Part shown: piece after piece, positions 22,976 through 34,560 of the stretch
Layout of the letters: each line of letters opens with the position of its first letter
Position numbering within the stretch: position 1 is the stretch's first letter
Assembly: GCA_029532415.1 (NCBI GenBank)
Contig: JAQOTA010000053.1
Location: 806,001-870,000 of the forward strand
Direction: 5' to 3'
Origin: Marasmius tenuissimus
Taxonomy: Eukaryota; Basidiomycota; Agaricomycetes; Agaricales; Marasmiaceae
DNA length: 64,000 nucleotides
Translations under genes and position numbers: made by a program
Notes under the pieces: model-generated
The model's database searches: none
The model's input: the letters and a program-made list of their open reading frames with translations, nothing else
What the model was told of the DNA's origin: nothing

Positions 22976-24429
22976 ACGACCAATTTGTGAGAGGGGGTAG
23001 CTGAGCAAATCCTAAGTAGTTTTCCAGAAATGACTATGCAGTACTCACCGGGAATGCATGAGGTCAAATAGTGCACTTCTTAGGTTCCTTCAAGTTCAAG
23101 AACAAGATGGTGATGGTGACAAAAATTTCGTCAGGCACACAAAATCGTACACGGCAGCACACGGCCCGGTCTGATTCTGAGCTTGTGTGCTGTCGAAAGT
23201 CCTTTTCTCCCACGCAATTCCCATGTCTTCCTGTGGACCCATGCTCAACGTCGTGACGACCCAAACTCAGCTCTCAATTCACCTTCAAAAGCTCTTCGCT
23301 GTGATTTGCTACATCCAAGAAATCATTGAAGTATAAATTCGCATGGAATTGAGCACTTTTTTTTTGGTAAATCTGTGCGTCACGCTTCACCTCCTCAGCC
23401 GGGTTCATTTTCGACCTAACGTCTATGAAGCCTTTTGTTAGCATATAGATACCGTATACGTCGGAATAAACACGTCGACTTCAGCCAGTCTTTTTGAAGA
23501 CCATCAATTTAGGCTCAACTATCCACGCGTTTTCTGCGCACCTGGACATGGTTTTTACCTCATTTGACACTCGCTAGTAAACGGCGTCCGTGCCATCTCC
23601 GTTGCGTGCGAATGCACGTCAACACTGGCTTGAAAACAACAACAGTGCCTGGGCTCAGGTGCGTATCTGCTGTCATAGTCGTGGTGGTCAGCCCTTTTGT
23701 TCATCTCGTATAACTGTCATTCCCGTCAGTGGCGTCTGGCTACCGATGTGATGCTCTTCAGTCCTCACTGTGAAACGCGGAACACGCTAGTATGAAGAAT
23801 CTGGATCCCAAGCAAATACAAGACAGTGAAGCGTCGGACTGGGATTGAACGAAGCTGAATAGAGTGTATCTGTGCACTGTGTGCCAGCTCTCGTCTCATT
23901 TCGAACGCTGATTTAACACGCCATCGAACCGCCCCAGATTCGTTCTTTGACGAACCCCAGAATCATGCTCCCAATGACCCAAGCCATACCGGGCGGCGGG
24001 AACCAAGTTGAAGCGATCCTCGGAATCAACTCGCATCATATCTCGATTCTCAACCATACACAACGTAATCTCGCCGACTGGAGTCTGGTCGTTTCATCAG
24101 CTTTGACCTGGTTACAGCTTTGACAATAGCTGCCGAGAGTGGTGCATCAATTGAATTACAGCTTTGATCCTATTCCAGCATAATGAGCAACCGCAGGTAA
24201 GCTGTCGGTTCAAGCACAAGGCACTGAGCTCTAACGCGATAAGCAGCACAGGTTACTTTATTTCGGGTGCGGATATGAGGTCGTTTGTAGAACGAGAGCG
24301 GTGACCCGATGAGGGAACTACCGGAATTGTTTCTATTATATATGCCATGATGGAAGCCTCTCGCACAAGCCAACTCAATCCATCCTATACCCCATCTCCA
24401 CCTTCACGTTCTCTCCTTTTTCTTTTCTC
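22976..24429. other. Intergenic upstream of the exon-repeat gene
   Basis: No gene recognised. About 150 bp upstream of 24430 there is a TTATATATGCCATG stretch (near 24335) that may supply a TATA element for the next gene. Confidence 0.45.
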
Positions 24430-27400
24430 ATGCCTGGGCTGGACCCCTCTTCTTACTCCGTCAACTCCACCCACAAGACGGCCGGTGAAATCGACGACGA
24501 TGCAATTCTCAGCGCCAGGTTTCGTGCCTTTGAAAGGCGTCAGCAAACATCTGGTCCTATTCTGGGGTGGTCGCCGCCAAACTCGGGCGGGGGAGCGAGA
24601 CCGGTAGCAGCTCGTAGTGCCCAGGTAAGTTTGAATTTACTTGCATCTTTTATACAGAACTTGACTGCCTTCCAATATAGCCCTCCGCCGCTCCTTGGCC
24701 TTCTCAGCATCAGGCACGGTCTCAGCGACCCGAGCAAAATGTCAGTACCCTTCGGGGCTGGTCACCGCCGAATTCGGACGTCGGTACGGGGCCTAGTACC
24801 AGCACCAGCACAGAGAAATCGCGAGCTCAGGCAGTCAGGCAAGGGCTTCCTCGTGTTGTCGAGGAGAGGCCATCAGTAGCTCGCGGTGTAGAGGTAAGTC
24901 GTGAGTTACTTACCGCTTCCAGTCCATGATCTAATCACCCTTCCAATTACGATGTAGCCTTCTACTATCCCGCAACCTTGGTTACCCAGAGAAGGACCTC
25001 AACACTTCGAGAAGGCCGACAACGGCTTTGGCACCATCAGGGGTTGGTCGCCGCCCGGCCCGGATGGGGAGGCGGGCCCTAGTACAAGCACCAGGAGAGC
25101 GCGGGATCGGACAACCTTTCAAAGTACTTCACAGCGGCCTTCACTAGTTGTCGAAGAAGAATACACGAGGTCATCAGTTACTCATAGTGCGCAGGTAAGC
25201 TGTCGGTCACCGGTTTCTTCTCCTGCCATCCAGGATCTCATCATATGCGAATTCCTGATATAGCCTACCACGTTCCCCCGCTCTTCGCAACCCAGCGCAG
25301 GTCATCAGTACTTCGAGGCGAAACATTCTTCCACCACTATTCGGGGTTGGGAGCCTCCGAACTCGGAAGGGAGAGCTGGGCCTAGTAATTATAACAGTAC
25401 TAGGACCGATGCAGAGAGACTGCGAGTTCCAGAGGCCTCCACACCAGGATCACGAGGCTATCCCGCTTTCCCAGAAGAAGAATACGAGGAAACATCGGTG
25501 AGCGCTTGCCCATCGACATCCTCTCCTCCCTTCCAGAATCTTACCACCCACAAAATCACGACATAGCCCTTCGATACCCCTCCTTTGCAACCCAGAGCTG
25601 GTCCTCAGTACTTTAAGAAGGCGCGAAACGTCACTATAGGTGACTATGCCAACTTCAGCTCTGTTCAAGGCAATCAGTACATCAACATTACCGAGAGAGT
25701 GGAGGAAAAGAAGATTAAGCTCGCTATCAATGGAGATGAAGATGAGGAAGCCGAGTACGCGCAGGTACGTATCTACTTGTTTCTCGCCCGCCTGAATGTA
25801 GCTGATGTTTTGCTCCCCTCGTGCAGTTCTCCGAGGTTACTCGTTGCGACGTTATGGCCCTCAAGACTATATACCAAAACGAGGAATGGGTGTATGACGA
25901 AGAGAAGGGAAAGAATGTCAAGTGCGAGACGCTTGTGACGAGCAGTGAAGTTACCATCAAGGGTAAGGAGACCAAGTGTACGGTTATAGCGTTTCAGGGC
26001 GGGAAAGCGGCGGAGAAGGTGAGTAGGCACGGCCCTCGTATGCCTAGTCCGGAGCTGAACTCACGTATAACAGCTATGGAAGAAAGGGTTCAAACGGGTG
26101 TCTGGGATGCCGTATGTTCACTCTGCCTCCCTGATTTTTGAATCATGAGCTGACTTTAAGCTCTTGTTGTTTGCGTTTAGACGTCCAGAGATGACTCCGC
26201 TGCGAGCTATCAACCGAACGGATATACCGATGCTCATATTTCCTACCGGTATGTTTTTTACTCCCTGCTCTCATTGGCATGCTCGACACTCATACAAGCA
26301 ACCAGAGCTTCTGCCCCTATCTCACTTTGTGGACAAGCTACCGAAGCTAGCTCAGATGTTCGTCGAGACGTGGATAGTAGGTGTTTCCCCCACCTCAGAA
26401 CCTCCTCCCGTATCACAGTTACCAACTGGTCCGCAGATTCAAATGTGCTGCAACTACACCGAAGTCTGGATGGACGGATCAAGAGGACTACTCTGTCGCG
26501 GACCGGACGGGCCCGACTGCAACATCGGGCACTTCGACCTTGGAGTGAAGGATGTTCCATCAGACACGAGTCTCCTCAAGGAAGAAGCCTTGATCGCATA
26601 CCTTGCTCAGCTCGATTCGGATAAGGAGATTGATAAGGAAGTTGTGAGAGGGATTGGCCTTACATGTACAGGACAGGAGTCGGAGATGGCGGTAGATCGA
26701 CCGACCGTGCTCTTCAAAGCTTCCTCATCGTCCGATGATACCCTTGCTGTCGGAGAGGCGTCTTGGAAAGCAACTGTCGGGGCAGGGATCGGTAATAGAG
26801 AGATGTTGGAGGGTGGTGTTGTAAGGTGAGAGTTAAATGTCACCGGACGTCGGCTTTCAGGGTTAGTTGCTGATGTCTATACAGATTCACTCTCGATCCC
26901 GAATTCAGGGGACATAGGTTGAAGCTCGAACTGGATGCCGACGTGGAAACAGATGCGTGGCTCGCACAATCTCACCGAGTGTTTCACGAGCGAGACATTT
27001 GTCTGAAAGACGATTTGAGCGCCTACAGTGAGTGTTCGTGTCTTATACACAGCTTGACCGTCCACCTACCACGTTCCCCAGAACTTGTACTTCCGCAAGA
27101 AATGAGAGGGAAACTATCACATTCAAATGGCAAATACAAAAACCGCGCACTCTTACCGACCGTCTACCTTTTCACTTCCCTTCAATCAACTCGCACCTTC
27201 TGGTCGTTCGACGAAGCCGGTCAGACCGTTATCCCGCCTAGGACTTGCGAGTTCCTCGGGCTTCCCGTTGATTTTGCGGTAACATATTGGGAATATACAT
27301 ACCCGACTCAGACGTACGGACACATGCGAGAGTATCAGAAGGGGCGAGGGTATGATTCCACGACGGCTGAGTTTGCCGGTCATTGTGGGTACGCGATCTA

Positions 27401-27614
27401 CGAGATTGTGGCGTCGTCAGTGAACCGGTTTGAGGAGGTGGATACTACGGGTGAGTTTTGTTTCCTTGACTTGGTCTTGGTTTTTCTTGCTGACGCAGTC
27501 AAATCCGGATTCAGAACCCTCGGTGTCTGGGGGGTTGTTTGGTCTATCCAGGCTTGTACGATCGAAGTGGTCGTCGTTTTCGTTACCTTCGGCTACCGTG
27601 ACTGTCTCAGATGA
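24430..27614 (+). CDS. Large agaricomycete-specific protein with repeated N-terminal exons (820 aa)
   Basis: I modelled 13 exons with consistent phase (24430-24624, 24681-24893, 24958-25194, 25264-25497, 25567-25764, 25827-26018, 26074-26111, 26181-26248, 26306-26376, 26437-26825, 26885-27027, 27082-27450, 27499-27614), 820 residues. Residues 1-293 are disordered and repetitive. Exons 1-4 each carry an RGWSPPNS-like motif (around residues 46, 91, 165 and 243), three followed by a GPSTST-like segment. Exons 2-5 all begin with a Pro-rich start after a TAG acceptor. Residues from about 310 form the conserved part: NVTIGDYANFSSVQGNQY, a strand-rich block with AEKLWKKGFKR, then PMLIFPT, EVWMDGSRGLLCRGPDGP and a C-terminal region. 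This arrangement matches, from memory, a large agaricomycete family of unknown function. No signal peptide. The last exon could be read in another frame, so the C-terminus is the least certain part. Confidence 0.75.
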
Positions 27615-27814
27615 TGTAGTCGTCTCGGTGTTTGGATTTTAGCCTGTCAAGGTTGCTTATAGCCGGGGAACGTCAAGGTGGGAACGCCCATACTGTATAC
27701 TTAGCATGTACCCAGTAATCACATCTGTAGCGCTCAAGTTATCTGGCCTGACAACGGATACAAAATTTGTATTCTTACAGCACTCGATGCCCAGTACACA
27801 CTTTACAGCACGAT

Positions 27815-28411
27815 TTACAAACCAAACATCACCCCCTTGGCATTACTATTGATCTTGATCTCTGCGGGAGAGTCTGGACAAACAACAGATCCAACCGCCC
27901 ACTCTGGGACGAACCTCCCAGGCAAGATCTGCCCAGGCCAAGCAGTGACGATTGCTTTGACTTCATCGGCAGACAGCCCATTGGAGGCAGTCGTTGCGTT
28001 AACTTCGTACGATCCATCTTCGTTGTGGACCCATGGAAGGGGATTATCCTGATCACCGTAGTCAAGGATGTCAGTTACGGAGGCAAACAGTTCATGGGAA
28101 AGCGACTAACGAATACCCAAGCAATCTGGGTTGGGCTGTCGTTGGCAAGCCGAACACCGATAGCTATGAGACAGGGAAAACAGATGAGTTGAAGGAACGA
28201 TAGCTGAAACCGATGGACGCTACCACTTACTAAAGGTGAATTCAGCATCATTGTCAAGAGTACTATCATCGACAACCGGGGGGTTTGGGGTCATGACATA
28301 GGTGCAGGTAGCGCGGTCCTCGGGTGGCGGTTCCTCGATCTGGCGACGGCTGGGTGCAGCAAGTGCTACAGCAGCGAGGGCGAAGGTGACAAAAGCTTTG
28401 GAGGCAACCAT
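27815..28411 (-). CDS. Small secreted protein, tandem family C, copy 1
   Basis: 155 residues in three exons (28411-28231, 28163-28111, 28048-27815), phases consistent. The signal peptide is MVASKAFVTFALAAVALAAP, then an RRQ site that could be a dibasic cleavage point. The mature part has CTYVMTPNPPVVDDSTL, a conserved W-V-F...PWVHNEDGSYEV segment, the ATTASNGLSADE stretch and VTAWPGQ, a second Cys in SVVCPDS, and a short tail GVMFGL. There are only two mature cysteines, so one disulphide is possible. I do not recognise the family; it is probably a basidiomycete small secreted protein. It is one of three tandem copies on this strand with identical intron positions. Confidence 0.8.
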
Positions 28412-28483
28412 ATTCAAGCTTTGGGTCAAAGGCTAGTAGCTACCTGAGGGAGAGCTGGGGGACATCTTCAAGCCTCTACGCTC

Positions 28484-28490
28484 TTTTATA
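28484..28490 (-). promoter_or_regulatory. TATA box of family C copy 1
   Basis: TATAAAA on the minus strand, about 75 bp before the ATG at 28411. The downstream leader CTCCCTCAGGTAGCTAC is shared with copy 2 (around 31500-31520). Confidence 0.6.
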
Positions 28491-30884
28491 CTACGCTTCG
28501 GTCTCAACTTGCGTTCTGAGGCGGTGTAATATGGCCGGAGTGGCATCCAACGAGCATCCAAGACGATCTTTGGGACCCGTAAGAGCCAAGAAAGTCTCAC
28601 AATGAAATGTGTAGGGCGGTAGAAGTTGCAGACTCTCCGCGTGTTGCATATGTGAAGGTCTATTCGACTCCCGTGAGACGAAATACCTTCACCACGAGCC
28701 CATGCTATGAGTGTATCTGCGCCGGGCATCATGATTTCCAAGAGTAATAATTAAAACCCGTGTCTAGTAACGTCAACACTTGATATTACTTCTAGCTCCG
28801 CAGTCAACCTATACGTACTACTGACCGTTCAAAATATCAAACATTCAGTGCGCAACGCGGCTCACTCAGTCATCCGAGGAATGGAAGCTCTCTAGCAAGC
28901 TCATGCCTAATCCCAACTCGGCCTTCAAATACCGTGGAGAAGCACCCATCGTGTTCTGATGAGGAAGGAATGAGGCTCTGGTATTTGGCTCAGCCTGAGC
29001 GGGCTCGCCACGGCGAGAATTATCGGTCACACTTTCTGGTAGGAAAAAAAACCTCCTCGTGGCCTCTACGCCTCCAAACTCAATGTCCATGCCTGGTTTT
29101 CGCCACTAGTTCAATTTGAACATGTGTCGATCTTTCCCGATTGAATGGCAAAAATCAGATCCTTCAACCCAAGAACATCTTTTTCGTACTATATACCGGT
29201 AGTGTTGCGCTTTTGTTATTGGCGAGCCAAGGAGTTGGCTCAAAATAGCTTGATACATGTATGGATGATGGTGTTGGTCCTTGTAGATCCAGGATATTTG
29301 TGACGTAGTGACCCGGGTCTGAGTCTCCGCCGGTCACGCGTGACAATGACTTCCCTTTTTCTTTTCTTCTCAACCACACGGCGGTCCGACTCAATCTGCA
29401 TACATATCCCACGGAGTCTCGGCCTCGAGTTTCAAATAATCTGAAATGAGACCGCACGTCTATCTGGACTCTGGGGTGTCGGATCGATAAAAGATAGGTG
29501 CTATCATGATTTTCTTGAATCAAGTTCTGATTCTGATTCTTGAAAATGAACTCTTCCCGGAGTTCTTGGTAACGAAGTGCGAGAGACTTGAAATGAATCG
29601 AGGATAGTTCAAGCGGACAGGGAGTGTAAGGAGCTTCCGATCTCACATCACGCGAGAATGCTTGACATCTCGGGAGTGTGGGGACTGGGAAGTGACTTGT
29701 AAGCAACTTGGACGCGCCATTGGTGAATCCTTCATACTTCAAACAGCTGAGATCGTTCTAATTGCAAGCGCTTGTATTCTGGCGTCCGTCGAATTAATAT
29801 GTCGATGGCATAACTCTGATTCCAAGCAGGTTGCAGGTGAAGCTTTTGCTACGGAATAGCAATCGTAGTCCCGCTCATGTTCTGATTGCTTCCATTACTC
29901 CAGACCTCTAAAGACATGCAATCAATCTATAAACTGGTGAGAAAGTGCGCTCGACGCCGGATGGGGGTCATATCTATTGTGAAGCCGAAACTATGCATTG
30001 CTAATGAACGAATTTCATACTCAGGTCTGCTGCGCAATGATCATGGGAGTGAGACCCTCGTTCCATCGTGTTTGTACCTATCACACAAGCCTCCCGGAGA
30101 TTGCTATCAGTGCCGTATTTTCACGCCCCGGGGAAGTATGGCCGTCTGCTTGAACGTCTGTTCGCCTTAGAGGAACACCATCTCGTGCCTCTATTCGAAA
30201 CATCGTTTTCTCTAGAGCTTTGACCGCTGCTGACCTCACCACTCTGGCGCTCACTGCACTGAACATCTGCTGCCAGGCTACGAGGGAGCTAGCCAACTGC
30301 TATGTCTGGAATCCATCTACTACAGGCGATAATGTGAGCTTCTTCGAATTGACACCGAAGCCGCACAATCCAAAGGATGCATCGTTCCTCTCCGGGACCA
30401 TATTCCTCCTATTCAGTTCTCTGCTACGTCCAGTAAATCACGATCTTGCGAGTAGAGCTGGGTCTGATGATCGGGTGCTGGTCCTTGTGGGTCCAGGATC
30501 GTGATGTGATTGATTTTCGGGATCAATTAATGGTGTGCCTGCGACCTTCCATATTAGTTCCTGTCTTTCAATGATTTGTTCGCACTGCCGAGGGCTCCAG
30601 ATCCAAGGTCCTTGAATTTTGTCTCTCTGTCTGAACGAACGAACCTCGACACATTTTAGGACGCATGCCCCGAACCTGAATATCAAACAGTTGAACTATG
30701 AGTGTCAGGATAGTATATACGTGCGTACGTCCCATTAGTAAAATCGTATAGATCCTGTTGCATTGAAGACCGGGCCGAGCAAGACTCCTCAACGTAAACT
30801 TGTATGGATATCATGTTCATAATTCAAGCGCTCGGTACTGGTACTCAATATTCAAAGTCAACGGCCCTTAACCATTGCATGTTT
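28491..30884. other. Intergenic between family C copies 1 and 2
   Basis: No gene recognised. Sequence around 29220-29340 (GGTCCTTGTAGATCCAGGAT...) recurs at about 30475-30510 and 32150-32200, so the spacers were duplicated along with the genes. Confidence 0.45.
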
Positions 30885-31486
30885 TTACAGACTAAACTTC
30901 ACCCCCTCAACGTCCCCCGTATCTGCGGCGGAGTCCTGACAAGTGACAGAACCGACCTCCCACTCCGCGACAAACCTCCCCTGCAAAGTCGAACCAGGCC
31001 AAGCAGTGACGATGGCTTTGAGCTCATCGGCAGATAGCCCATTGGAAGCGGTGGTTGCATTGACTTCATACGATCCATCTGTGTTGTGGATCCATGGAAC
31101 AGGGACGCTCTGATAATCGGAGAGTCGAGATGAGGATGTCAATAACGGCTGGGGGACAGAGTAGATGTTGGGAAGACGACTCACGAATACCCAGCCAGTT
31201 CCGCTTGGGCTTTCGACAGAGATCTGACGAGTAATCGCTACGGGATGGAGAAGATAGATGAGTCGAGGTGGCAGCAGCTGAATGGGACCGTTCAATTAGA
31301 CTCACTCCAGTCAAATTCGTGGTCACCGTCAAGGGTCGAATCATCAACAACCGGAGGATCTGGAGTCAAGACGTAGGTGCAGGTGACACGGTCCTCTGGG
31401 GGTGGTTCTGTGATTTGGCGACGACTGGGCGCAGCGAGTGCTACGACAGCGAGGACGAGAGCGACAAAAGCTTTAGAGGCGACCAT
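30885..31486 (-). CDS. Small secreted protein, tandem family C, copy 2
   Basis: 152 residues in three exons (31486-31306, 31237-31185, 31109-30885). Exon 1 and exon 2 have exactly the lengths of copy 1 (181 and 53 nt). The signal peptide is MVASKAFVALVLAVVALAAP followed by SRRQ. Conserved blocks are CTYVLTPDPPVVDDSTL, GWVF, PWIHNTDGSYEV, ATTASNGLSADELKA, VTAWPG, GRFVAEWEVGSV and VTCQDS, with a C-terminal GVKFSL. The family is unrecognised and secreted. It is more similar to copy 1 in exon 1 and to copy 3 at the C-terminus. No TATAAA was found at the expected distance. Confidence 0.8.
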
Positions 31487-32596
31487 ATTCGAAGGCTATA
31501 AGTAGCTACCTGAGGGAGAGCTGGGGAAGCGACTTCAGGTCTTGCGGTTTTTGTAGGTCTCGGACTCAGCTCACGATCTAACAAGGTATGTTACTACCTA
31601 TGGGTGGCGTTTAAGACGACATGACAACCCGTAAGAACAGAACAGCATCTCGCAATGATTATGTAGAGCGGGCAAAGTTGGCCGTTAACTCCCGGACTCC
31701 GTGTGCAGCGCGTGTGAGGTTCATTCAAGCTACAAGTTACTAGATGACGAGCCGTCTTCATCACGAGTGTATTCGTGTCCGGGACCGCAACCTATCAATT
31801 CTAAGTCCTGATAGAAATCAGGGACCCGCATGATTCAACGACTGCGCAGGAAAAAGATAACCCGCAGCCAGCCTAGATGTGATCTTCAACACGGTTCAAT
31901 GTATCGAGCATTCAGTGCACAACGCGGCTCCCTGACTTTTAGTTGTTAGAATCGAACCTTCCTTACGGTTACCGAAAACTCAAGCTAAATGCAATTCTAG
32001 TTCGAGGTCTACTTATCATACATCCATAGGCTCATGACCCAAAAGTCTACGCCCGATGTTGATGTTGAACCTCAAAGCCGTGGCTGATTGGTGTTTCGAG
32101 TTGGAACAAAAGTTGTTCTTGTGTCCTTTATTGCTGACATGAGATTAGTTGGTCCATGTGGGTCCATAATCGTGATGGCAGGTGACCGGTGATTAAGCTC
32201 AGGGTGACTCGGGTTTGATCACTCGTGACGACGGCTATCTCCTCGGTCATACAACTTGAAACTCATTCTGCTGGTAAGTCCTGCGTGATCGGACTGTCAT
32301 TCGACCAATAACAGGATTAGTACGATATCGATAACCGAGCCCAAGCCAGCGAAACTCGTGGTTCAGCTGAAGGTCAGCGATAATCCTACTCTTCTTCCGA
32401 ATTGGTACACTGTCAGCATGTTTGAGATACGAGAACGCCTGTAAGTCAAACAGTCCCGCCTTGACCTCGAGTCGAGTATGTTCCATGATCGAGAATTGGA
32501 AAACTATCCTGTTCAAATTGTAGAGAGAACTAGCCCGAATGCAAACTTGCATCGATATCCAAGCGCCTAGCAGTGCTCAGTACACCGCCCACTTGA
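31487..32596. other. Intergenic between family C copies 2 and 3
   Basis: No gene recognised. It contains spacer sequence shared with 28.5-30.8 kb. Confidence 0.45.
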
Positions 32597-33185
32597 TTAC
32601 AGACTAAACTTCACTCCCTCGCCTTGAGCCACCTCCGCCACAGAATCTTGGCAAACAACAGATTCGACCTCCCACTCGGGAACTAACCTCCCTTGCAAGG
32701 TCTGTCCCCGCCCAGGCCAAGCAGTGACGAGTGCCTTGAGTTGATTGGCAGTCAACCCATCCGTGGCAGTGGTCGCTTCAACGGTGTACGTTCCGTCTAC
32801 GTTGTGAACCCATGGGAGGGTGCCCTGAAAACCAGAGAGTTTAAATTGATTATCGAAATGAAGGAATCCAGGACCAGGACTCACGAATATCCAGGCGACG
32901 TGACTTGGACTTTCGGTAGCGATCTGGCGGCTGATAGCTATTGAATAGATAGAGTAGTGTCAGAGAGGAGTTACAATGAATGAACGGACGTTTTGAAGTA
33001 CCGAGGCTAAACTCGCGATCAGTGAGGTTTGAATCATCAACGAGCGGAGGGTTTGGAGCCAAGACGTAGGAACAGGTAATGGGCTCCGAAGGCTCATTCT
33101 GGCGACGTGATTTGGCTTCGTTGGACGGTGCAGCAAGTGCCATGGCAGCGAGGGCGAGAGCGACAAATGCTTTGGAGGAGACCAT
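32597..33185 (-). CDS. Small secreted protein, tandem family C, copy 3
   Basis: 154 residues in three exons (33185-33002, 32937-32885, 32824-32597). I chose the ATG at 33185 because it opens the signal peptide MVSSKAFVALALAAMALAAP as in the paralogues; an in-frame ATG 23 codons upstream would bury it. Exon 1 has one extra codon. Conserved blocks are CSYVLAPNPPLVDDSNL, AWIF, PWVHNVDGTYTVEATT, LVTAWPG, GRLVPEWEVESVVCQDS and GVKFSL. This is the most diverged of the three copies. Extracellular, function unknown; signs of TATA-driven transcription. Confidence 0.8.
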
Positions 33186-33242
33186 GTTTCGATTGAAAGG
33201 CTGCTTGGTGAATGGGGGAGTTGAGAACGATTTCTCTACTCT

Positions 33243-33249
33243 TTTTATA
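33243..33249 (-). promoter_or_regulatory. TATA box of family C copy 3
   Basis: TATAAAA on the minus strand about 60 bp before the ATG at 33185. Confidence 0.6.
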
Positions 33250-34167
33250 CACACTCACATCTCGGACTCAATCAGTATTATTTGAAAATTGTGTTGGTGT
33301 GGATGTACCGGCCCCCGAGGGACTTGTACTAGAATGGCTCCTGTTGCGTATTGGTTCAGACTCCCGCGTCCTTTGGTATATGTGAATTTAGATTTCCCAC
33401 GAGCTACTGGGAGGGTGAAACATCTTTCAAGGCGAGCCGCCCGATAATTGCATTCGCGCTCACCTGGTCCTGAAGATTGAACTCTGATAGAAACGGAGAA
33501 CCCGCAATCAGGGATGTCGTCAACAGGAACCATTGTACCGTTGAGTCGATTCGAGTACTAAGGTCAAGTTATTAGCACCGATGAAACGGAATGAATAGTG
33601 CTAGGGAGCGTACCACGAAACCCGAACCCATCCATATGCATAATCTTCCACATCCGAAAGAGCGTAGCTCTCGAGTCCTTTTCTCAACACTTCTCAAGCA
33701 CTCCTTCCCGTCTCAATAACAGAAATACGACCCGACAGACCAATGCCTATGCTTCACGATATCCATGCGAGGAGGTTGTGCAAATTCTATCGGAAGCATA
33801 GTCAAAATGAGAGCCCTCATCGGTAACTTCCGAACGTGTCGGTAAAGCCAGTATGAACCATCTGCTGCGTACATAATCAGAATGCCTGAGGTGAATCTAG
33901 TATGTCAGTAAGTCAGGCGAAAGACAGAGAGCAGACCACTCGCACCTTCTACTTATAGCTATAGTACTCATCACTCCCGGAGATTCCTAACCCAACCTCA
34001 AGGCTTCAACCCAACTCTTTCCTCGACAACGACCGTCGAAATCAATATCTGCTAGAGAGAGACACTCTGCAGCTCTCCGGGCGAGGGACTAAGGATAGAT
34101 GAGACAAGGTAGCAAACAGGATGTAGGGAATTGCTTGGCAAGAGTAGTGGCAGGGTCGCGGTTTTAA
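33250..34167. other. Intergenic, no gene recognised
   Basis: Only short unsupported frames are present. A TGATAGAAA...CCCGCA stretch near 33490 recurs near 31810, in the upstream region of copy 2. Confidence 0.4.
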
Positions 34168-34233
34168 TTCCCGCTACTGACGTAAGGAAGTAGAAGGGTA
34201 TTCCCGCTACTGACGTAAGGAAGTAGAAGGGTA
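34168..34233. repeat. Two exact tandem copies of a 33-bp unit
   Basis: 34168-34200 and 34201-34233 are identical. Each starts TTCCCGCTACTGACG and ends AGTAGAAGGGTA. Confidence 0.9.
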
Positions 34234-34249
34234 TTTACCATGGTGAAAA

Positions 34250-34560
34250 AAAAAAGCTCGCTTCGTGAGAATTCTGCCTTTTGGCGCCCAAAACGTGACC
34301 AACAGACGCCGTTCATCCTCGAAAGCGCCGTCGAAGCGCCATAACACTCAAATCTAGCGCCATCCATACAAATTTAAGCGCTACTCCGTACTGAATTTCT
34401 CTCGATGCAAGGGGGGAAGAATGACAGCTCGCCCATTCAGTCGGTGAGGCTTGGCGCGACAAAAATTGGCGCCATGTCAGCCCGTTAAGCGCCATGTCAA
34501 TCTTTTAAGCGCCGCTCATGCCGTTTATAAGCGCTGTCCCTCGCTGTCCTGGACGACTCT
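34250..34560. other. Stretch with recurrent GCGCC/GCGCT words
   Basis: AGCGCC or GGCGCC followed by AT recurs at uneven spacing (for example near 34285, 34335, 34360, 34470 and 34490), several times in the context TTAAGCGCC. There is no long open frame. It could be part of a non-coding mobile element that begins with the 33-bp tandem repeat. Confidence 0.35.

Noticed and set aside
25450..26030. Minus-strand frames opposite the large 13-exon gene
   Set aside because: The plus-strand model is phase-consistent through 13 exons, so these are shadows.
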